Assembly: GCF_014898175.1 (NCBI RefSeq)
Contig: NZ_CP062948.1
Location: forward strand, 372,001-436,000
Length of the DNA stretch: 64,000 bases
Source: Bifidobacterium lemurum
GTDB taxonomy: Bacteria; Actinomycetota; Actinomycetes; Actinomycetales; Bifidobacteriaceae
Direction: 5' to 3'
Position numbers and translations under genes: made by a program. The first letter of the stretch is position 1; each line of letters begins with the position of its first letter. Below the pieces are notes generated by a model, which searched no databases, was not told the DNA's origin, and saw only the letters and a program-made list of their open reading frames with translations. Shown one piece after another: positions 44,512-63,734 of the stretch.

Positions 44512-47500
44512 TGACATGGCGATCTCGATCGACAAGACGATCTCGGACGACAAGACGATTTCGAAAGACATGGCGCCCTCGCGCCCACGCCGCGCATCCC
44601 GCAAGCGCAACGTGCGACGGCCGGCGCATGAACATCGCTCGACGCCTCGCCTCCATCGCCGCCAGCCGGTGGGCGCTGCCCGTGGCCGCGCTGCTGGCGA
44701 TGACCGCTCTTATGGTGGGATCCATCGTCATCAGTTCGGTGACCAGACGGCATGTGCGTCTTGATGACGGCACCGTATGGGTTTCCTCCTTGGCGCAGGG
44801 CAAGGCGGCGCGTTTCAATGTGCGCAACCGGGAGGCAGATGCCGGCGTGGCCTCCTCCGCCGCGCGTTTCGACGTCGTTCAACATAACGACGCCACCGTA
44901 TTGGCGCAGCCCGGCCGTCTCATGTCGATCTCGGCATCCACTGCGAGCACGGACGCCGTCGTGGACGCCTCAAGCGCCGCCATAGCCGCCATCGGAGGCG
45001 AGACCATCGCCGTCCTCAACAGCGCGACCGGCGGCGTGTGGGCCGAGACGACCGATAGATTCAGCGCTCTTGACCCCAGCGGCGATCCCCCGTGCATGCG
45101 GCTCGGTTCCGGCGGCAGAATCGCCGTCAACGCCGATGGCCATGTATACGGATACCGGCCGAAGGACGGCGTGGTGCTGCGATGGCATCCCGCCGATGGC
45201 GGCGCGCCCGAACAGCTCGAATCGCTCACCGGCGGACGCTTCACCCATGCCGACGATTTCACCGTCATCGACGACGTGCCGGTGATCGTCACGGGAGACA
45301 CCGTGCTGTTCCCACATGGCGACGCCGTCGTCGATGGTGCCGACACGCTCACCTTGCAATCCCCTCCCGTCGACGGGCGGCAACAAGGATGGGTGGCGGC
45401 CGCCAGCGACCGCGGATTGGCGGTCATCGATCTTGGCTCCGACTCCCCCGCTCCCTTGGTGTCCACGACCGGAGGAAGGTCCGCCGCCGCGCGGCCGGCC
45501 GCCATGGCCGGCTGCGTGTATGCGGCTTGGAGCCAGAACGCCAACAATTACCTGCGATGGTGCGCGCCCGACGCCGACTATGATTCCACGGATCTTCTCA
45601 CGTTGGAATCGGTGCATGCCGGCAGCGAGCTGGTGTTCCGGACCAACCATCGGCTGGTGGTGCTTAATGACGTGACGGACGGCACGGTATGGAATACGGA
45701 TGGGAGCACCGCCGCCATCACCATCCAATGGGATGCCGTGCGAGCGGAAGAGACGGAACACGAACGCGGCCATACCGGTTCCATCAGCGACCATCGCGAG
45801 TTCAGCGCCACATGTTCCGCCCAATCCGAACGGTTCGCCGCGGTGGATGACGAATTTGGAGTCAGGGCGGGAACCTCTCGGATCGTCGACGTATTGCGCA
45901 ACGACGAGCACGGCGACTGTTCCGTGCTGCGCGTCACCGCCGTGGGCATGCCAGACAACCCGGATGTGTCCGCGCACACCATCTACGACGGAAGATACCT
46001 GCAGGTCGACGCCACCGACGCGACCGTCGGCAGCGCACGGTTCCGATATGACATCTCCGACGGCCGGGGACGAACCGCCAGCGCCACGGTGCTCATCACA
46101 ATCACCGGCAAAGACAATCATGCGCCCGTGCAATCCGACATGCCTCCGCATTTCGATGTGGAGCAGGGGTCCACGTATACGGCCAACGCGTTGGCAGGCT
46201 TCACGGATCCCGACGGCGATCCGATGACGTTGACGTCCGCGGTGGCGCAGCATACCGATCAGGTGGCGGTGTCCACCCGAGCGGACGGGCAGCTGGTGTT
46301 CGACGCCGGATCCCTATCGTCCGGACGCATAGGCGTGCAGGTCGCCGTCTCCGATGGCCGGAGCTCCGGCACGGGCATCGTGTATTTCTCGATCAAACCG
46401 GCGAACACCCTCACCGCGGTTATCGACCCGGTGGTGCGGCAGACCATGCCTGGAACCGACACCGTCATCGATCTGAGCACGTATGTGCACGGCACGTCCT
46501 CGCAACCGGCACGGCTCACGAAGGCGGATGCCGTCGGCGGCGGAGACGACGCCCGAGTCACCGCCGACTCCGATGATATGAGCATCGCGTTCCGTTCTTC
46601 GCAAACAGGCACCCACTATGTCTCCTACACGATTGAGCAGGGCTCGATTCCCGCCACAGGGCTGGTGCGCGTGGAGGTCAACCCGGCCACCGCCGAACGC
46701 GCCGGGCCGGTGGTGGCCGATGATGCGACGTCTTTGGCTTCAGATCTCACCTCCATCGTGGAACCACTCGCCAATGACGTTGATCCGATGGGCGGAGTCC
46801 TGGCGATCACCGAGATCCACGTCGACGAGGGCTCCGGAGTCACCGCCGCCGTGGTGGGTCATCGACGCGTGTATCTCACCGCGAGCCAAGCGCCGACGGC
46901 ACCGGTGCCGGTCTCGTATACGGCGGCCAACGTGGCCGGCACCGCCAGCGGCACCATCGTGGTGCATCCGCCCGCCTGGGAGGCCGCCGGCCATGCTCCG
47001 AAAGCGGAGGATATCGCCGTGCGCGTACGCGCAGGAGGCATCGTCACCGTGGATGTGCTCGACCACGTCACCGCCGCCGGCGGCGGCACCGCCATACGCG
47101 TGAGCGATGATCTGCGCGTCGACGAATCCGCGTTCCGCGGTCTGGCGTTCGTATCCGGCGGCACCGTGCGATATCAGGCTTCCGACGAGCCCGGCACCTA
47201 CAGCATCGTCTACACCGTGGCGGACGCTTTGGGGAATGCGGCTTCGGCCACCATCACCGTCGCCGTGCATGCCTGCGACGCCGATTCCAAAGCCGCTCCC
47301 ACGCCACGCGCCATCGAAGCGCAGGCGGCCGCCGGACGACGCACGCGTATTGCCGTCGACCTGACCGGCATCGACGTGGACGGCGACGATGTGCAGCTGC
47401 TGGGATTGGGCAATAGCGCGCCCAAGCTCGGACGCATCGTCGAAGTCGGATCCGATTACATGATGTATGAGGCGTATGCCGATTCCTATGGAACGGACGA

Positions 47501-50500
47501 TTTCACGTATGCGGTGGAGGATTGGACCGGACAACGGGCGCAGGCATGGATCCGCGTGGGCGTGGTCCCCACCTCGAGCTCCTCAAATGGCTCAAGAGTG
47601 ACGGCACGCGATGATGAGATCGTCTTGCGCCCGAACACCTCGGCCGCGGTGCCGGTGACGCATAACGACATCGCCGCCGATGACGCCGATCTCACCCTCG
47701 ACGCGCGATTGGACACGCAAGGCATCGTGGACGCGCGGGTGGACGGCGATATGGTCGCGTTCACCGCGCCGGCGTCGCCGGGAACCTCTTATATCTCCTA
47801 TACGGTCGCCGACAAGGCGGGATTGCGCGATACCGGCACGCTGCGCGTGACCGTCGACCCGGACGCCGCCATCGAAGCGCCCACCGTCAACGACTATCGG
47901 GTGCCTTCATCCGCCACCATCGACAAACGGTCCGTGGATGTGGATGTGTCCGATTGGATCTCCAACCCTTCCGGTCCCATCGACGACCTGCGGGTGGAGG
48001 TGCATGCGTCCGCGCGCGATCATGCGCGTCTCGCCGACGGCGAGGGATCCACGATAATCAGCGTGGACTTGACCGACGAGGCGCGCGCCGTGCCGTATAC
48101 GGTGATGAACACGGCATACGGCGTCACCGCCACGGCTTTCATCCATGTGCCCGCCTATGGCGTGTTTCCTCCGACGTTGCGCCCCAAAGCACCGCCGTTG
48201 ACGGTGAACGCCGGGGAGACCATCACCATCGCCATCGCCGACTATGTGCGGGTGGGCGCGGGAAAACGGCCATATGTGGCCGATACCGGCTCCATCAGCG
48301 CCACCAAAGCCGCCGACGGCGACCTGATGGTGGATGACGAGACCCTGCGGTTCACCGCGCTCCGGGAATATGCGGGCCCTGCCTCCATCACCTTCACCGC
48401 AGTGGATGGCAGGCAAGGTTCGGATGCCGCGATCATCAATTCATCCGTGATCACGCTGCCCATCACGGTGGTCGGCCGAAACACTCCCGCGCCGATGTTC
48501 TCGTCGGCGACCATCGAGGTGGAGGCCGGCGCGGACGCGGCCGTCATCGATCTGGCCGCGCTGACGCATACACCGGACAATGCCTCGAATACCGAACGAC
48601 GGTATTCCTTTTCCAGCGCGGGCTCATCCGACGAGCGCGTCGAGGCGACCGTCACCGCCGCCGGACTGCTGCGCGTCAGCGCCGCCGTAACCGCCAAGCC
48701 CGGCGTCACGGCCGCCATTCCCATCACCATCGACTATGGCCACGGCACCATACGTGCCGGCATGACCGCGCGCGTGGTGGCGTCCACCAGGCCTTTGGCC
48801 CGCGTCGGCAACACCACCGTGAAGGTTCACGCGGGTTCGAACGTATCGGTGGACCTGCTGTCCGAGGCATACAATCCTTTCCCCGGCACCTCTTTGCGGG
48901 TGGTGTCCTGCGAAGGGGGCGAAGGCTTGGCGATCGACGTCGAATGCGGGAAGTCCGGCATGGTCGACATCCATGTCGCTTCGGATATCGGCGCTTCCAC
49001 CACCACCGTGCTCGCCACCGTGAGGGATGGCACCGATACGCGGGAACGCGAAGTCACCGCCGGCATCACCGTCGCCATCGTGGACAGGCCCGAGGCGCCG
49101 TTGCTGTCCGCAGTGGCCGGCGCCGCCGAAAACGGACGGGTGACGTTGCGTTGGACTCCGGGCTCGCCCAATGGCGAAGCCATCGACGAGTATCGCGTGT
49201 CTTGGTCGGGCGGCGGCATCGGCGAGCGCTCCTGCGGCACGGCCACCCGTTGCGTGGTCGACGGTCTGATCAACGGACGACGATATGAGTTCACCGTCGC
49301 CGCGCACAACGCGGTCGGATGGTCCGAGGAATCCCATACCGCCGTCGCCACGCCGGATACGACGCCCTCCGCGCCCACGGATGTCGCCGTCACCGCGGGC
49401 CACCGGCGGGCGAAGGTGCGTTGGGCCGCGCCACAAGGTGATTTCACCGCGGTCACCGGATACACGGTGACGCTCACGTTCAGCGATGGACGCTCGCTCA
49501 TCCAGCAGACCGACGGGCTCACACACACCTTCGTCATCGATGACGAATACGTCAGCGACGGCGTCACCGCCACGGCCACGGTGACGGCCGCGAACGCCAT
49601 CGGAGACAGTCCCGCCTCAACCCCGTCCGCCCCCAGCGTGATTTGGGGGACTCCCGACGACATCGACGGCTTGGTGTCGGCCACGCAGGACGAACGCAAT
49701 GGCGATTCGGTCACGGTGGGGTTGCGGGCGCTGCCCGATATGCGCAATGCCGGATGCGAGGCGTTGCGGTTCACCGTGGGTGAGGCATCCACCTCCGCGC
49801 CTTGCACGACGCTTTCGGCGAATCTGCGTATTGACCCATCGGATTTCGGGCGTCGACTCACCGCCACGGTCACGGTGGTTCCCGAACGTTCGGAAGTCGA
49901 CGCTCCCGCCGCGTCCGTTACGGTCGTGCCCGTGTATACGCCGTCGCCGCCAATCGACGCGCGCATCATCCGCAACGACGGCGTGTGCATCGTATCGGCC
50001 CGCAGTTCAGACCCATCCCATAACGACGGCATGGCGATCACCCGCAACGGCGTGGCGGTCGACGGCGACCGATATGCCATCAGCGAATGGACCAGCTGCG
50101 GTTCCGTGGAGGTCAGACAAATGTTCCGAGGGCAATCCAGCGAGGCCGTGACCGCATCCAACACCGACGTGTGGAAGGTCGCGCCTGCGTTCCGCACCGA
50201 CTATCGGCCGACGTGGAGTGGCCGCGACCGCCTTGTGTTCCGACCGAACGCCATGGTGGACGCGTGGGGACAGCCGGTCACCGCCGTCATCACGGTGATG
50301 CGCGGCGACAAGACCATCGCCTCGACGGGTTCGTTAACCACACTTTCCTCCGCCGTCACCGTGGATTTGGCCGACACGTCCGACGAATCCCTCATCTGGA
50401 CGATCACGCTCGTCTCCGGCGAGCCGATGCTGTGCGGGCGAGCCAGCGGCATCGTGCCACGGCGTGCCGCGTCCCAATCGGTATGCGCCGTCCGTACGTT

Positions 50501-50522
50501 CCGCGTTTCGACAAGGAGATGA
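44508..50522 (+). CDS. Giant surface protein with Ig/cadherin-like repeats and two FN3 domains (PFNA cluster)
   Basis: About 2004 residues, starting at the ATG that overlaps the kinase stop (ATGA) with AGGAGG close upstream. An Arg-rich cytoplasmic N-terminus (1-54) encoded by 18-bp repeats precedes a membrane helix (55-77). Next come a propeller-like region, several VCBS/Ig-like modules (for example VLRNDEHGDC, FTDPDGDPMTL, VVADDATSLASDL, FAYAVEDWTG-type ends), and near the C-terminus two fibronectin III domains (PEAPLLSAVAG...VGWSEESH and PSAPTDVAVTAGHRRAKVRW). No sortase motif is seen, so it is anchored by the N-terminal helix. The FN3 protein of the B. longum PFNA cluster has been reported to bind TNF-alpha; whether this one does is not visible here. 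Confidence 0.92.
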   Translation: MMTWRSRSTRRSRTTRRFRKTWRPRAHAAHPASATCDGRRMNIARRLASIAASRWALPVAALLAMTALMVGSIVISSVTRRHVRLDDGTVWVSSLAQGKAARFNVRNREADAGVASSAARFDVVQHNDATVLAQPGRLMSISASTASTDAVVDASSAAIAAIGGETIAVLNSATGGVWAETTDRFSALDPSGDPPCMRLGSGGRIAVNADGHVYGYRPKDGVVLRWHPADGGAPEQLESLTGGRFTHADDFTVIDDVPVIVTGDTVLFPHGDAVVDGADTLTLQSPPVDGRQQGWVAAASDRGLAVIDLGSDSPAPLVSTTGGRSAAARPAAMAGCVYAAWSQNANNYLRWCAPDADYDSTDLLTLESVHAGSELVFRTNHRLVVLNDVTDGTVWNTDGSTAAITIQWDAVRAEETEHERGHTGSISDHREFSATCSAQSERFAAVDDEFGVRAGTSRIVDVLRNDEHGDCSVLRVTAVGMPDNPDVSAHTIYDGRYLQVDATDATVGSARFRYDISDGRGRTASATVLITITGKDNHAPVQSDMPPHFDVEQGSTYTANALAGFTDPDGDPMTLTSAVAQHTDQVAVSTRADGQLVFDAGSLSSGRIGVQVAVSDGRSSGTGIVYFSIKPANTLTAVIDPVVRQTMPGTDTVIDLSTYVHGTSSQPARLTKADAVGGGDDARVTADSDDMSIAFRSSQTGTHYVSYTIEQGSIPATGLVRVEVNPATAERAGPVVADDATSLASDLTSIVEPLANDVDPMGGVLAITEIHVDEGSGVTAAVVGHRRVYLTASQAPTAPVPVSYTAANVAGTASGTIVVHPPAWEAAGHAPKAEDIAVRVRAGGIVTVDVLDHVTAAGGGTAIRVSDDLRVDESAFRGLAFVSGGTVRYQASDEPGTYSIVYTVADALGNAASATITVAVHACDADSKAAPTPRAIEAQAAAGRRTRIAVDLTGIDVDGDDVQLLGLGNSAPKLGRIVEVGSDYMMYEAYADSYGTDDFTYAVEDWTGQRAQAWIRVGVVPTSSSSNGSRVTARDDEIVLRPNTSAAVPVTHNDIAADDADLTLDARLDTQGIVDARVDGDMVAFTAPASPGTSYISYTVADKAGLRDTGTLRVTVDPDAAIEAPTVNDYRVPSSATIDKRSVDVDVSDWISNPSGPIDDLRVEVHASARDHARLADGEGSTIISVDLTDEARAVPYTVMNTAYGVTATAFIHVPAYGVFPPTLRPKAPPLTVNAGETITIAIADYVRVGAGKRPYVADTGSISATKAADGDLMVDDETLRFTALREYAGPASITFTAVDGRQGSDAAIINSSVITLPITVVGRNTPAPMFSSATIEVEAGADAAVIDLAALTHTPDNASNTERRYSFSSAGSSDERVEATVTAAGLLRVSAAVTAKPGVTAAIPITIDYGHGTIRAGMTARVVASTRPLARVGNTTVKVHAGSNVSVDLLSEAYNPFPGTSLRVVSCEGGEGLAIDVECGKSGMVDIHVASDIGASTTTVLATVRDGTDTREREVTAGITVAIVDRPEAPLLSAVAGAAENGRVTLRWTPGSPNGEAIDEYRVSWSGGGIGERSCGTATRCVVDGLINGRRYEFTVAAHNAVGWSEESHTAVATPDTTPSAPTDVAVTAGHRRAKVRWAAPQGDFTAVTGYTVTLTFSDGRSLIQQTDGLTHTFVIDDEYVSDGVTATATVTAANAIGDSPASTPSAPSVIWGTPDDIDGLVSATQDERNGDSVTVGLRALPDMRNAGCEALRFTVGEASTSAPCTTLSANLRIDPSDFGRRLTATVTVVPERSEVDAPAASVTVVPVYTPSPPIDARIIRNDGVCIVSARSSDPSHNDGMAITRNGVAVDGDRYAISEWTSCGSVEVRQMFRGQSSEAVTASNTDVWKVAPAFRTDYRPTWSGRDRLVFRPNAMVDAWGQPVTAVITVMRGDKTIASTGSLTTLSSAVTVDLADTSDESLIWTITLVSGEPMLCGRASGIVPRRAASQSVCAVRTFRVSTRR

Positions 50523-50524
50523 TG

Positions 50525-51682
50525 ATGACCGGCTCACAGAACACATTCCTCTCCGACGAAACGGTGCTCGTCGACGCCACACGACCGTCTGACAAAACGC
50601 GGCCGCCCGGAGATCCGTTTCAAGGCACGCCGCCTGAGGCGGTTTCGGGCATGCCGGAGAATATGCCAGGCATCGTCACGGCACCTCCGCCGCAGATCGC
50701 ATGGTTCCGGCAATGCTTCTCCGCTTTGGTGGAGAACGTCTCCGCGGTGGTGCTCGGCCAGACCATGCCGATCACGCAATGCGTCACCGCGCTGCTGGCC
50801 GGCGGCCATGCGCTGATCGAAGGCGATCCAGGAACCGGCAAAACACAGATGGCGCGCAGTGTGGCGTATTCCATCGCTGCATCGTTCAAACGCATCCAAT
50901 TCACACCGGACCTGTTGCCTTCCGACGTGCTCGGCGTGACGTTCTACGACCAGCGGCACGCAGAATTCACGTTCCGCCAAGGTCCGGTGTTCGCCTCCAT
51001 CGTGTTGGCCGACGAAATCAACCGCGCCAGCGCGAAAACCCAATCCGCGCTGCTGGAGGTCATGGAGGAGCGGAAGGTCACCGTGGACGGCACCTCCTAT
51101 GAGGTTCCCCAACCGTTCATGGTGATCGCCACGCAGAATCCCAACGAGCAGGCCGGCACCTATCCATTGCCCGAAGCACAGCTCGACCGTTTTCTGATGC
51201 GCATCGCCATCACGCATCCCGACCACGCCACATCGGTGGCGGCGCTTCGGCAGATCGACGTCATCGACCGTGCGCGCACCATCCGGCCCGTATGCGCCAC
51301 GGACGATATTCTTCGCATGCGCCAAATCGCGGCCATGGTGCATATCGATGAGGCGATCCGCGAATACATCGTGCGTCTGGTCGAAGCGACCCGACATGAC
51401 GAACGCATCGCCGGCGGCGCCTCCATGCGGGCCATATTGGCGTTGGCCCGCTGCGCGCGCATTTCGGCCGCCGCGGAGGGGCGCGCCTATGTGGTTCCGA
51501 GCGATGTCTGCGATCTGGCGCGCGCCGTCCTCGCCCATCGTCTACGGCTCACCACCCAAGCCGCGTACGAGGGCGTAGGTGCGGAAGAACTCATCACGCG
51601 GATTCTCGAGAACGTTCCCATACCGCAAGTCGACGAAGGCCCCGTCAATCGTCCGGCGCATCGACGAAAGGGCGGATCATGA
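50525..51682 (+). CDS. MoxR-type AAA+ ATPase (PFNA cluster)
   Basis: A 385-residue AAA+ protein of the MoxR family, chaperone-like partners of DUF58/VWA proteins. Walker A is GDPGTGKT, Walker B IVLADEINRA, sensor 1 FMVIATQNPNEQAG and the Arg-finger/lid region is LDRFLMRI and GASMRAILALARC. Three consecutive ATGs (50519, 50522, 50525) follow AAGGAG; the third is chosen because it has 6-nt spacing, while the first overlaps the FN3 stop by 4 bp. A Pro/Ser/Asp-rich 50-residue leader precedes the ATPase core. Its stop overlaps the DUF58 start by 4 bp. Confidence 0.94.
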   Translation: MTGSQNTFLSDETVLVDATRPSDKTRPPGDPFQGTPPEAVSGMPENMPGIVTAPPPQIAWFRQCFSALVENVSAVVLGQTMPITQCVTALLAGGHALIEGDPGTGKTQMARSVAYSIAASFKRIQFTPDLLPSDVLGVTFYDQRHAEFTFRQGPVFASIVLADEINRASAKTQSALLEVMEERKVTVDGTSYEVPQPFMVIATQNPNEQAGTYPLPEAQLDRFLMRIAITHPDHATSVAALRQIDVIDRARTIRPVCATDDILRMRQIAAMVHIDEAIREYIVRLVEATRHDERIAGGASMRAILALARCARISAAAEGRAYVVPSDVCDLARAVLAHRLRLTTQAAYEGVGAEELITRILENVPIPQVDEGPVNRPAHRRKGGS

Positions 51683-53190
51683 CTGGATTGCTATCCACCG
51701 GCCGTCCGCCTGTCGTACTGCGGCCATTGGCGGCCGCCGCGCGTATCGCGTATGGCGTACGCAGCACATATGGCGCACGCAGCGCATATGGCGTACGCAG
51801 CGTCGCACATGGCATACGCCGGCGAGCGCACAACATATGGCGACGAGCGCGCGATGTATGGCATCGCGTTCCCGTCGAATCCGTGCGCCGGCACGCTCGC
51901 GTCGTCTCTCCTTTGGGATGGGCGGTATCCGCATGCGCGGTGATATGCCTGACGGTTTTCCCCTATTGCGGATGGCATGAATCGTTGACGTTCGGATTGT
52001 TCGCGTCGACTCTGATGACGGTCGCTTTGCTGTCGTCGCTTGGCGGCATGCGATACGATGCCTCGATGCAGGTGTCCGACCGACGAGTCAAAGCGGGCGA
52101 TGCGTTCAGTGTGCATATGGAGGTCAGCGAGCGTGGCGCGGGCCGATTCCGTATCTCCGGACCGTTTGTGGATCTTCCCATCGGTAGGATGCGCACACGA
52201 TTCGCCATCCCTCGACTGGCGTCGGGCGAGTCCGCCGTCATGGATGTGCGTCATGTCGCCGAAGCCCGCGCCGTATTGCGAATCGGCCCGCCGCTTATCC
52301 GCCAGGGTGACCCGTTCGGTTTCATATGCCGTGAACGGCCTCTGACCACGCACGCCTGTGTGTTCGTCCATCCCGCCACCGTGCGTCTGGTATTGCCGCG
52401 CACTGGAGTTTCCCACGATTTCGAGGGGTTGGCGAACGGTCGGGTCGTCTCCGACGATCTTGACCTCCACGGACTGCGCCCATACGAGTTCGGCGATGAC
52501 ATACGCCATGCGCACTGGTTGAGCAGCGCGAAAAGCGGGCGGCTGATGATTCGCCAATACGAGGAGACATGCCGCTCCGACACCTCGTTGACGCTTGACG
52601 TGGCCGCCGATCATTACGATTCGCCGGAGGAGTTCGAATTGGCCGTATCCGTCCACGCCTCCATCGGCATCGCCTGTCTCGAGCAGGAAAGGGCGATCGC
52701 CATGCACGCCGGCACCACGCATATCATGCCGCATGATGCCTTGGCGTTGCTCGACGCGGCCAGCGCCATACGCCGCAACGTCGGCGATTCCTCCGACACC
52801 GACGATGCGGTCAGCGTCGACGTTGCCGACAGAACCAACAGCGCAGATACAGGGACTCGCCCCCGTCACGCTACCGCTGACGCCGACGCCGACGCCGATA
52901 GTGTCGGCACAAGGACTCCCCCGCACCAAGCCACCGCCGATGCCGCGAATCTCATGGGCGAAACCGTACGATATACGCCTCGTGCCTCACGGTACGTGCT
53001 GGTCACAGGTTCTCGCACGAGTCTGGACCGGATCGCACATGCCGTGATGGCGCTGCCCCACTCCGCCCGCCGCGTGGTGGTGCGAGCCGCTCTCGGCGGG
53101 TCCGGCGATGTACGGGACCTCGCCGGATTCACCATAGTCGCCGTCGGTTCCTTGGATGGTCTGCCGCCGTTCTCGGAGGTGATCATATGA
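51679..53190 (+). CDS. DUF58 domain membrane protein (PFNA cluster)
   Basis: A 503-residue protein. An N-terminal Arg/Tyr/Ala region encoded by 21-bp tandem repeats (YGVRS / YGARS) leads to two membrane helices (WAVSACAVICLTVFPYCGW and FGLFASTLMTVALLSSL). Then come a beta-rich domain and the DUF58 hallmark LRPYEFGDDIRHAHWLSSAK with RQYEE. A low-complexity linker (TADADADADS; RPRHATADA and PPHQATADA repeats) precedes the last domain. DUF58 proteins are the usual partners of MoxR ATPases and transglutaminase-like membrane proteins. It overlaps both neighbours by 4 bp. Confidence 0.9.
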   Translation: MTGLLSTGRPPVVLRPLAAAARIAYGVRSTYGARSAYGVRSVAHGIRRRAHNIWRRARDVWHRVPVESVRRHARVVSPLGWAVSACAVICLTVFPYCGWHESLTFGLFASTLMTVALLSSLGGMRYDASMQVSDRRVKAGDAFSVHMEVSERGAGRFRISGPFVDLPIGRMRTRFAIPRLASGESAVMDVRHVAEARAVLRIGPPLIRQGDPFGFICRERPLTTHACVFVHPATVRLVLPRTGVSHDFEGLANGRVVSDDLDLHGLRPYEFGDDIRHAHWLSSAKSGRLMIRQYEETCRSDTSLTLDVAADHYDSPEEFELAVSVHASIGIACLEQERAIAMHAGTTHIMPHDALALLDAASAIRRNVGDSSDTDDAVSVDVADRTNSADTGTRPRHATADADADADSVGTRTPPHQATADAANLMGETVRYTPRASRYVLVTGSRTSLDRIAHAVMALPHSARRVVVRAALGGSGDVRDLAGFTIVAVGSLDGLPPFSEVII

Positions 53191-55865
53191 CCGCCCTCAC
53201 CTCCTCCGCCACCGTCGTCTCCTCCACCAACGCCATCCGCGCTCGCAGCAACCGACGCCTGCGTGTTCGGGAATTTCATCCGTCCCGCCGCCGTGACAAC
53301 ACCATCCACGTCCGCGCCGACCGACGCGGCAAGGCACGCGCGGAGAACGGCGGCGCAGGCCACAGCGCAGACGTTTTGCACGAGAACGTTTTGCGTGCGG
53401 ATGCCGCCTGCGGTCAGGCGCTGCGGCAAAGCCGAATCATCACCATGGCATGCGTAATCACAGTCATGCTGCTCGCCGTGGCCAATCTCATCGACGTATA
53501 CGGCGACCTCTCGCAATGGGCGTCGGCGGCCGTCCCCGCCGTAATCGCAGGCGCGGCGATCGCGTGGGCCGGCACGCGACCGGCATGGCGGCTCTGGTGG
53601 CAGCTGGTATTGCTGGCGGCCTCCCAATGCGTGCTTGGCCCGATCATCGCCGTGAACCACACCACGGTGGCGCATATGCTGCCCACATGGCGCACCCTGG
53701 CCTTGGGATGGGAGGCGACGTTCGGCTCGTTCAAATATCTCATCGCCATAGAACCCCCGACCGGAACCGCCGATGGTTCGCTGATGGCGGTATGGACGAT
53801 CGGCTTGTGGTTCACGTTGCTGGCGGGTGTGTTCGCATTCGCCGAAACCGCCTGGCTCAATACGCTGTCCGCGCTGCCGATCGGCATGGCGGTGGCGGTC
53901 TGCGCATGGCTCGGCACCGATTCGGGATGGCACCGCGCGGGTTGCGGCATACTGATGGGAATCATGCTTACCGTCTGGCTGTCGTGGAAATGGCGACTGC
54001 TTGAGTGGCGGAGGTGGCGAACGGCGGTGGCCATGCTGGCCGTCGCCGTCACCATCGCGGGATCAAGCCCACTTATGCTGGCGCAGCATCGTCGCGTTCT
54101 GCGCGATGCATACGATCCACCGTTGACCCCGATCGCCTACGCCAGTCCGTTAAGTGGTTTTCGATCCTATATCAAAGATCATCGGGACGAGACGCTGCTC
54201 ACCGTCGAAGGACTGCCCAAGGGTACGCCGATACGGCTTGCGGTGATGGACCATTTCGACGGCGTCGTATGGAATCTCACCGGATCCACGGAATATGACG
54301 ATTCCACGCGACCTCACGAATCCACGCGGTCCGCCGGATCATCACGGTATCGCCGTATGGGGACGCGTATCCGTAACGAAGAACGGGGCGAACCCTTCAC
54401 GGCCACATTCACCATCGGATCCGGTTTCACCGATGTCTGGCTGCCGCTGGCCGGTGCCGCCACCGCCGTCGATTTCCTCGACGATGAGGATTCACGCGCG
54501 TTCTTCTACAACGTCGACACCGATTCCGGCATTCTCCCTCATGGCACAGCCGAAGGCATGACCTATACCGAAACCGGCGTGTTCCCCGCCGTTCCCAGCG
54601 ACGCGGCCATCAACCGGGCGACCGCCGCGCATATCACCCAACCTCAGGCGTTGGATGTTCCCGAAGCCGTCGACGAACTCGCTTCGGCTATCGCCGGAGG
54701 CCAGACCAGCGGCGGCGAAGCGGCTCGGGCGTTGGCCGCCGTGCTCAGGGAGTCCGGCTGGTTCTCGCATGGGCTCGAAGGCGACTATCCCTCTCTTGCC
54801 GGTCACGGCAATTACCGTATCACCAGCCTGTTGTCCGGCGACGCCATGGTGGGCGACGACGAACAATACGCCTCCGCCATGGCGCTTATGGCCAGGGCGG
54901 TCGGCCTGCCCAGTCGTGTGGTGATGGGATTCAGATCAGAAAACGGTTCCGCGAACGCCAAAAGCGCAACCGATGTCGGAATCCTAGGTGGGACCCGAGG
55001 CGAGGTCCAAGGCGAAATCCAAGGTGGAGCCGATTCCGCGGGCGACCATGGTTCCGCAGTCTCGTTCACCGGTGATGATATCGCCGCCTGGGTGGAGATA
55101 AACCTGTCCGGATTGGGTTGGGTGGCGTTCCATCCCACGCCCGACGAGGCGAAAACCCCCAACGACGATCTCACGCTCGCGCCTCCCGATCCGCAAGTTT
55201 TGGTGCGCCAGCCGCCGGTGCCGCTCACCGATCCGCTGCGGGACGCGCCACGGATTCGGCCGCACAGTTCGATCACAGGAACCGACGCCGAGAGGAACGA
55301 AGGCAATCCGTTCTGGGAAGGGTTCATAGGCATCGTCGTTCGCATCATCTTGGTTGGCAGCCCGCTGTGGATGGCCATCATCCTTATCTGCGGCATCCTC
55401 GTCCTCAACGCGGCGCGACGCGTGCTGGCGCGTTGCCGCGGCACGCCGCGACAGCGTATCCTCGCAGGCTGGGGTACGCTGTGCGATCTCGCCGAACGTG
55501 ACGGCATACCGCTATCAGGCTCTCGACGCCAGCAGGCGGCCGATATCGTCGACCACATGCCGCTCTTACGCGAGAATCTGGCGCAGACCGTGCGGGCGTT
55601 GGGCTATGCGGCCGATTTCGCCGCTTTCTCAGGCCAGTCGATTCACGCCAAACAGGCGCGCCGATACTGGCGACATGTCGACCGACTCCATGCGGCCATG
55701 CTGCGCGCACTCCCCCGGACCCGCCGGTGGCGCGCGCGTCTCGCGCTGCGAGGAACGCGTCCAAAACGAAGTCCTTCCATACGTGATTCTCCGCGGAGAC
55801 GGGCAAAGCGACCCCGACGCGGACCAAATCCACGTCATTGCGCATGCCCCCCCCGGGATACGGGC

Positions 55866-55900
55866 AGGGCCCCGGCATCCCTTGGGAATGCCGGGGCCCT
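55866..55900 (-). terminator. rpoC terminator
   Basis: A GC-rich stem of about 12-13 bp: AGGGCCCCGGCAT (55866-55878) pairs with ATGCCGGGGCCCT (55888-55900), with CCC/GGG extending it inward. It lies 27 bp after the rpoC stop and inside the open frame of the convergent transglutaminase gene. No long U-tract is visible. Confidence 0.8.
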
Positions 55901-55926
55901 GTGGTCAGCGTGTCAGGCGTTTCGCT

Positions 55927-59979
<4,053 letters not shown>

Positions 59980-60031
59980 TTGTGTTGTCCTGTCTTTCGT
60001 AAATTCGGATACAAGTTCAGATCAGTTCAGA

Positions 60032-63595
<3,564 letters not shown>

Positions 63596-63734
63596 TGGAC
63601 GTTCCTTATCGCTCGCTAGTCTTTCGGCGGAATTCCGCCGTTTTACCGGGGAGAGACGCCGGCACGGCCACCATATGCCTGTGCGGGCGCTCATCGTCGT
63701 TGGTGGGGCTTAAAGCCCTGGTCGGCATGCCCGC

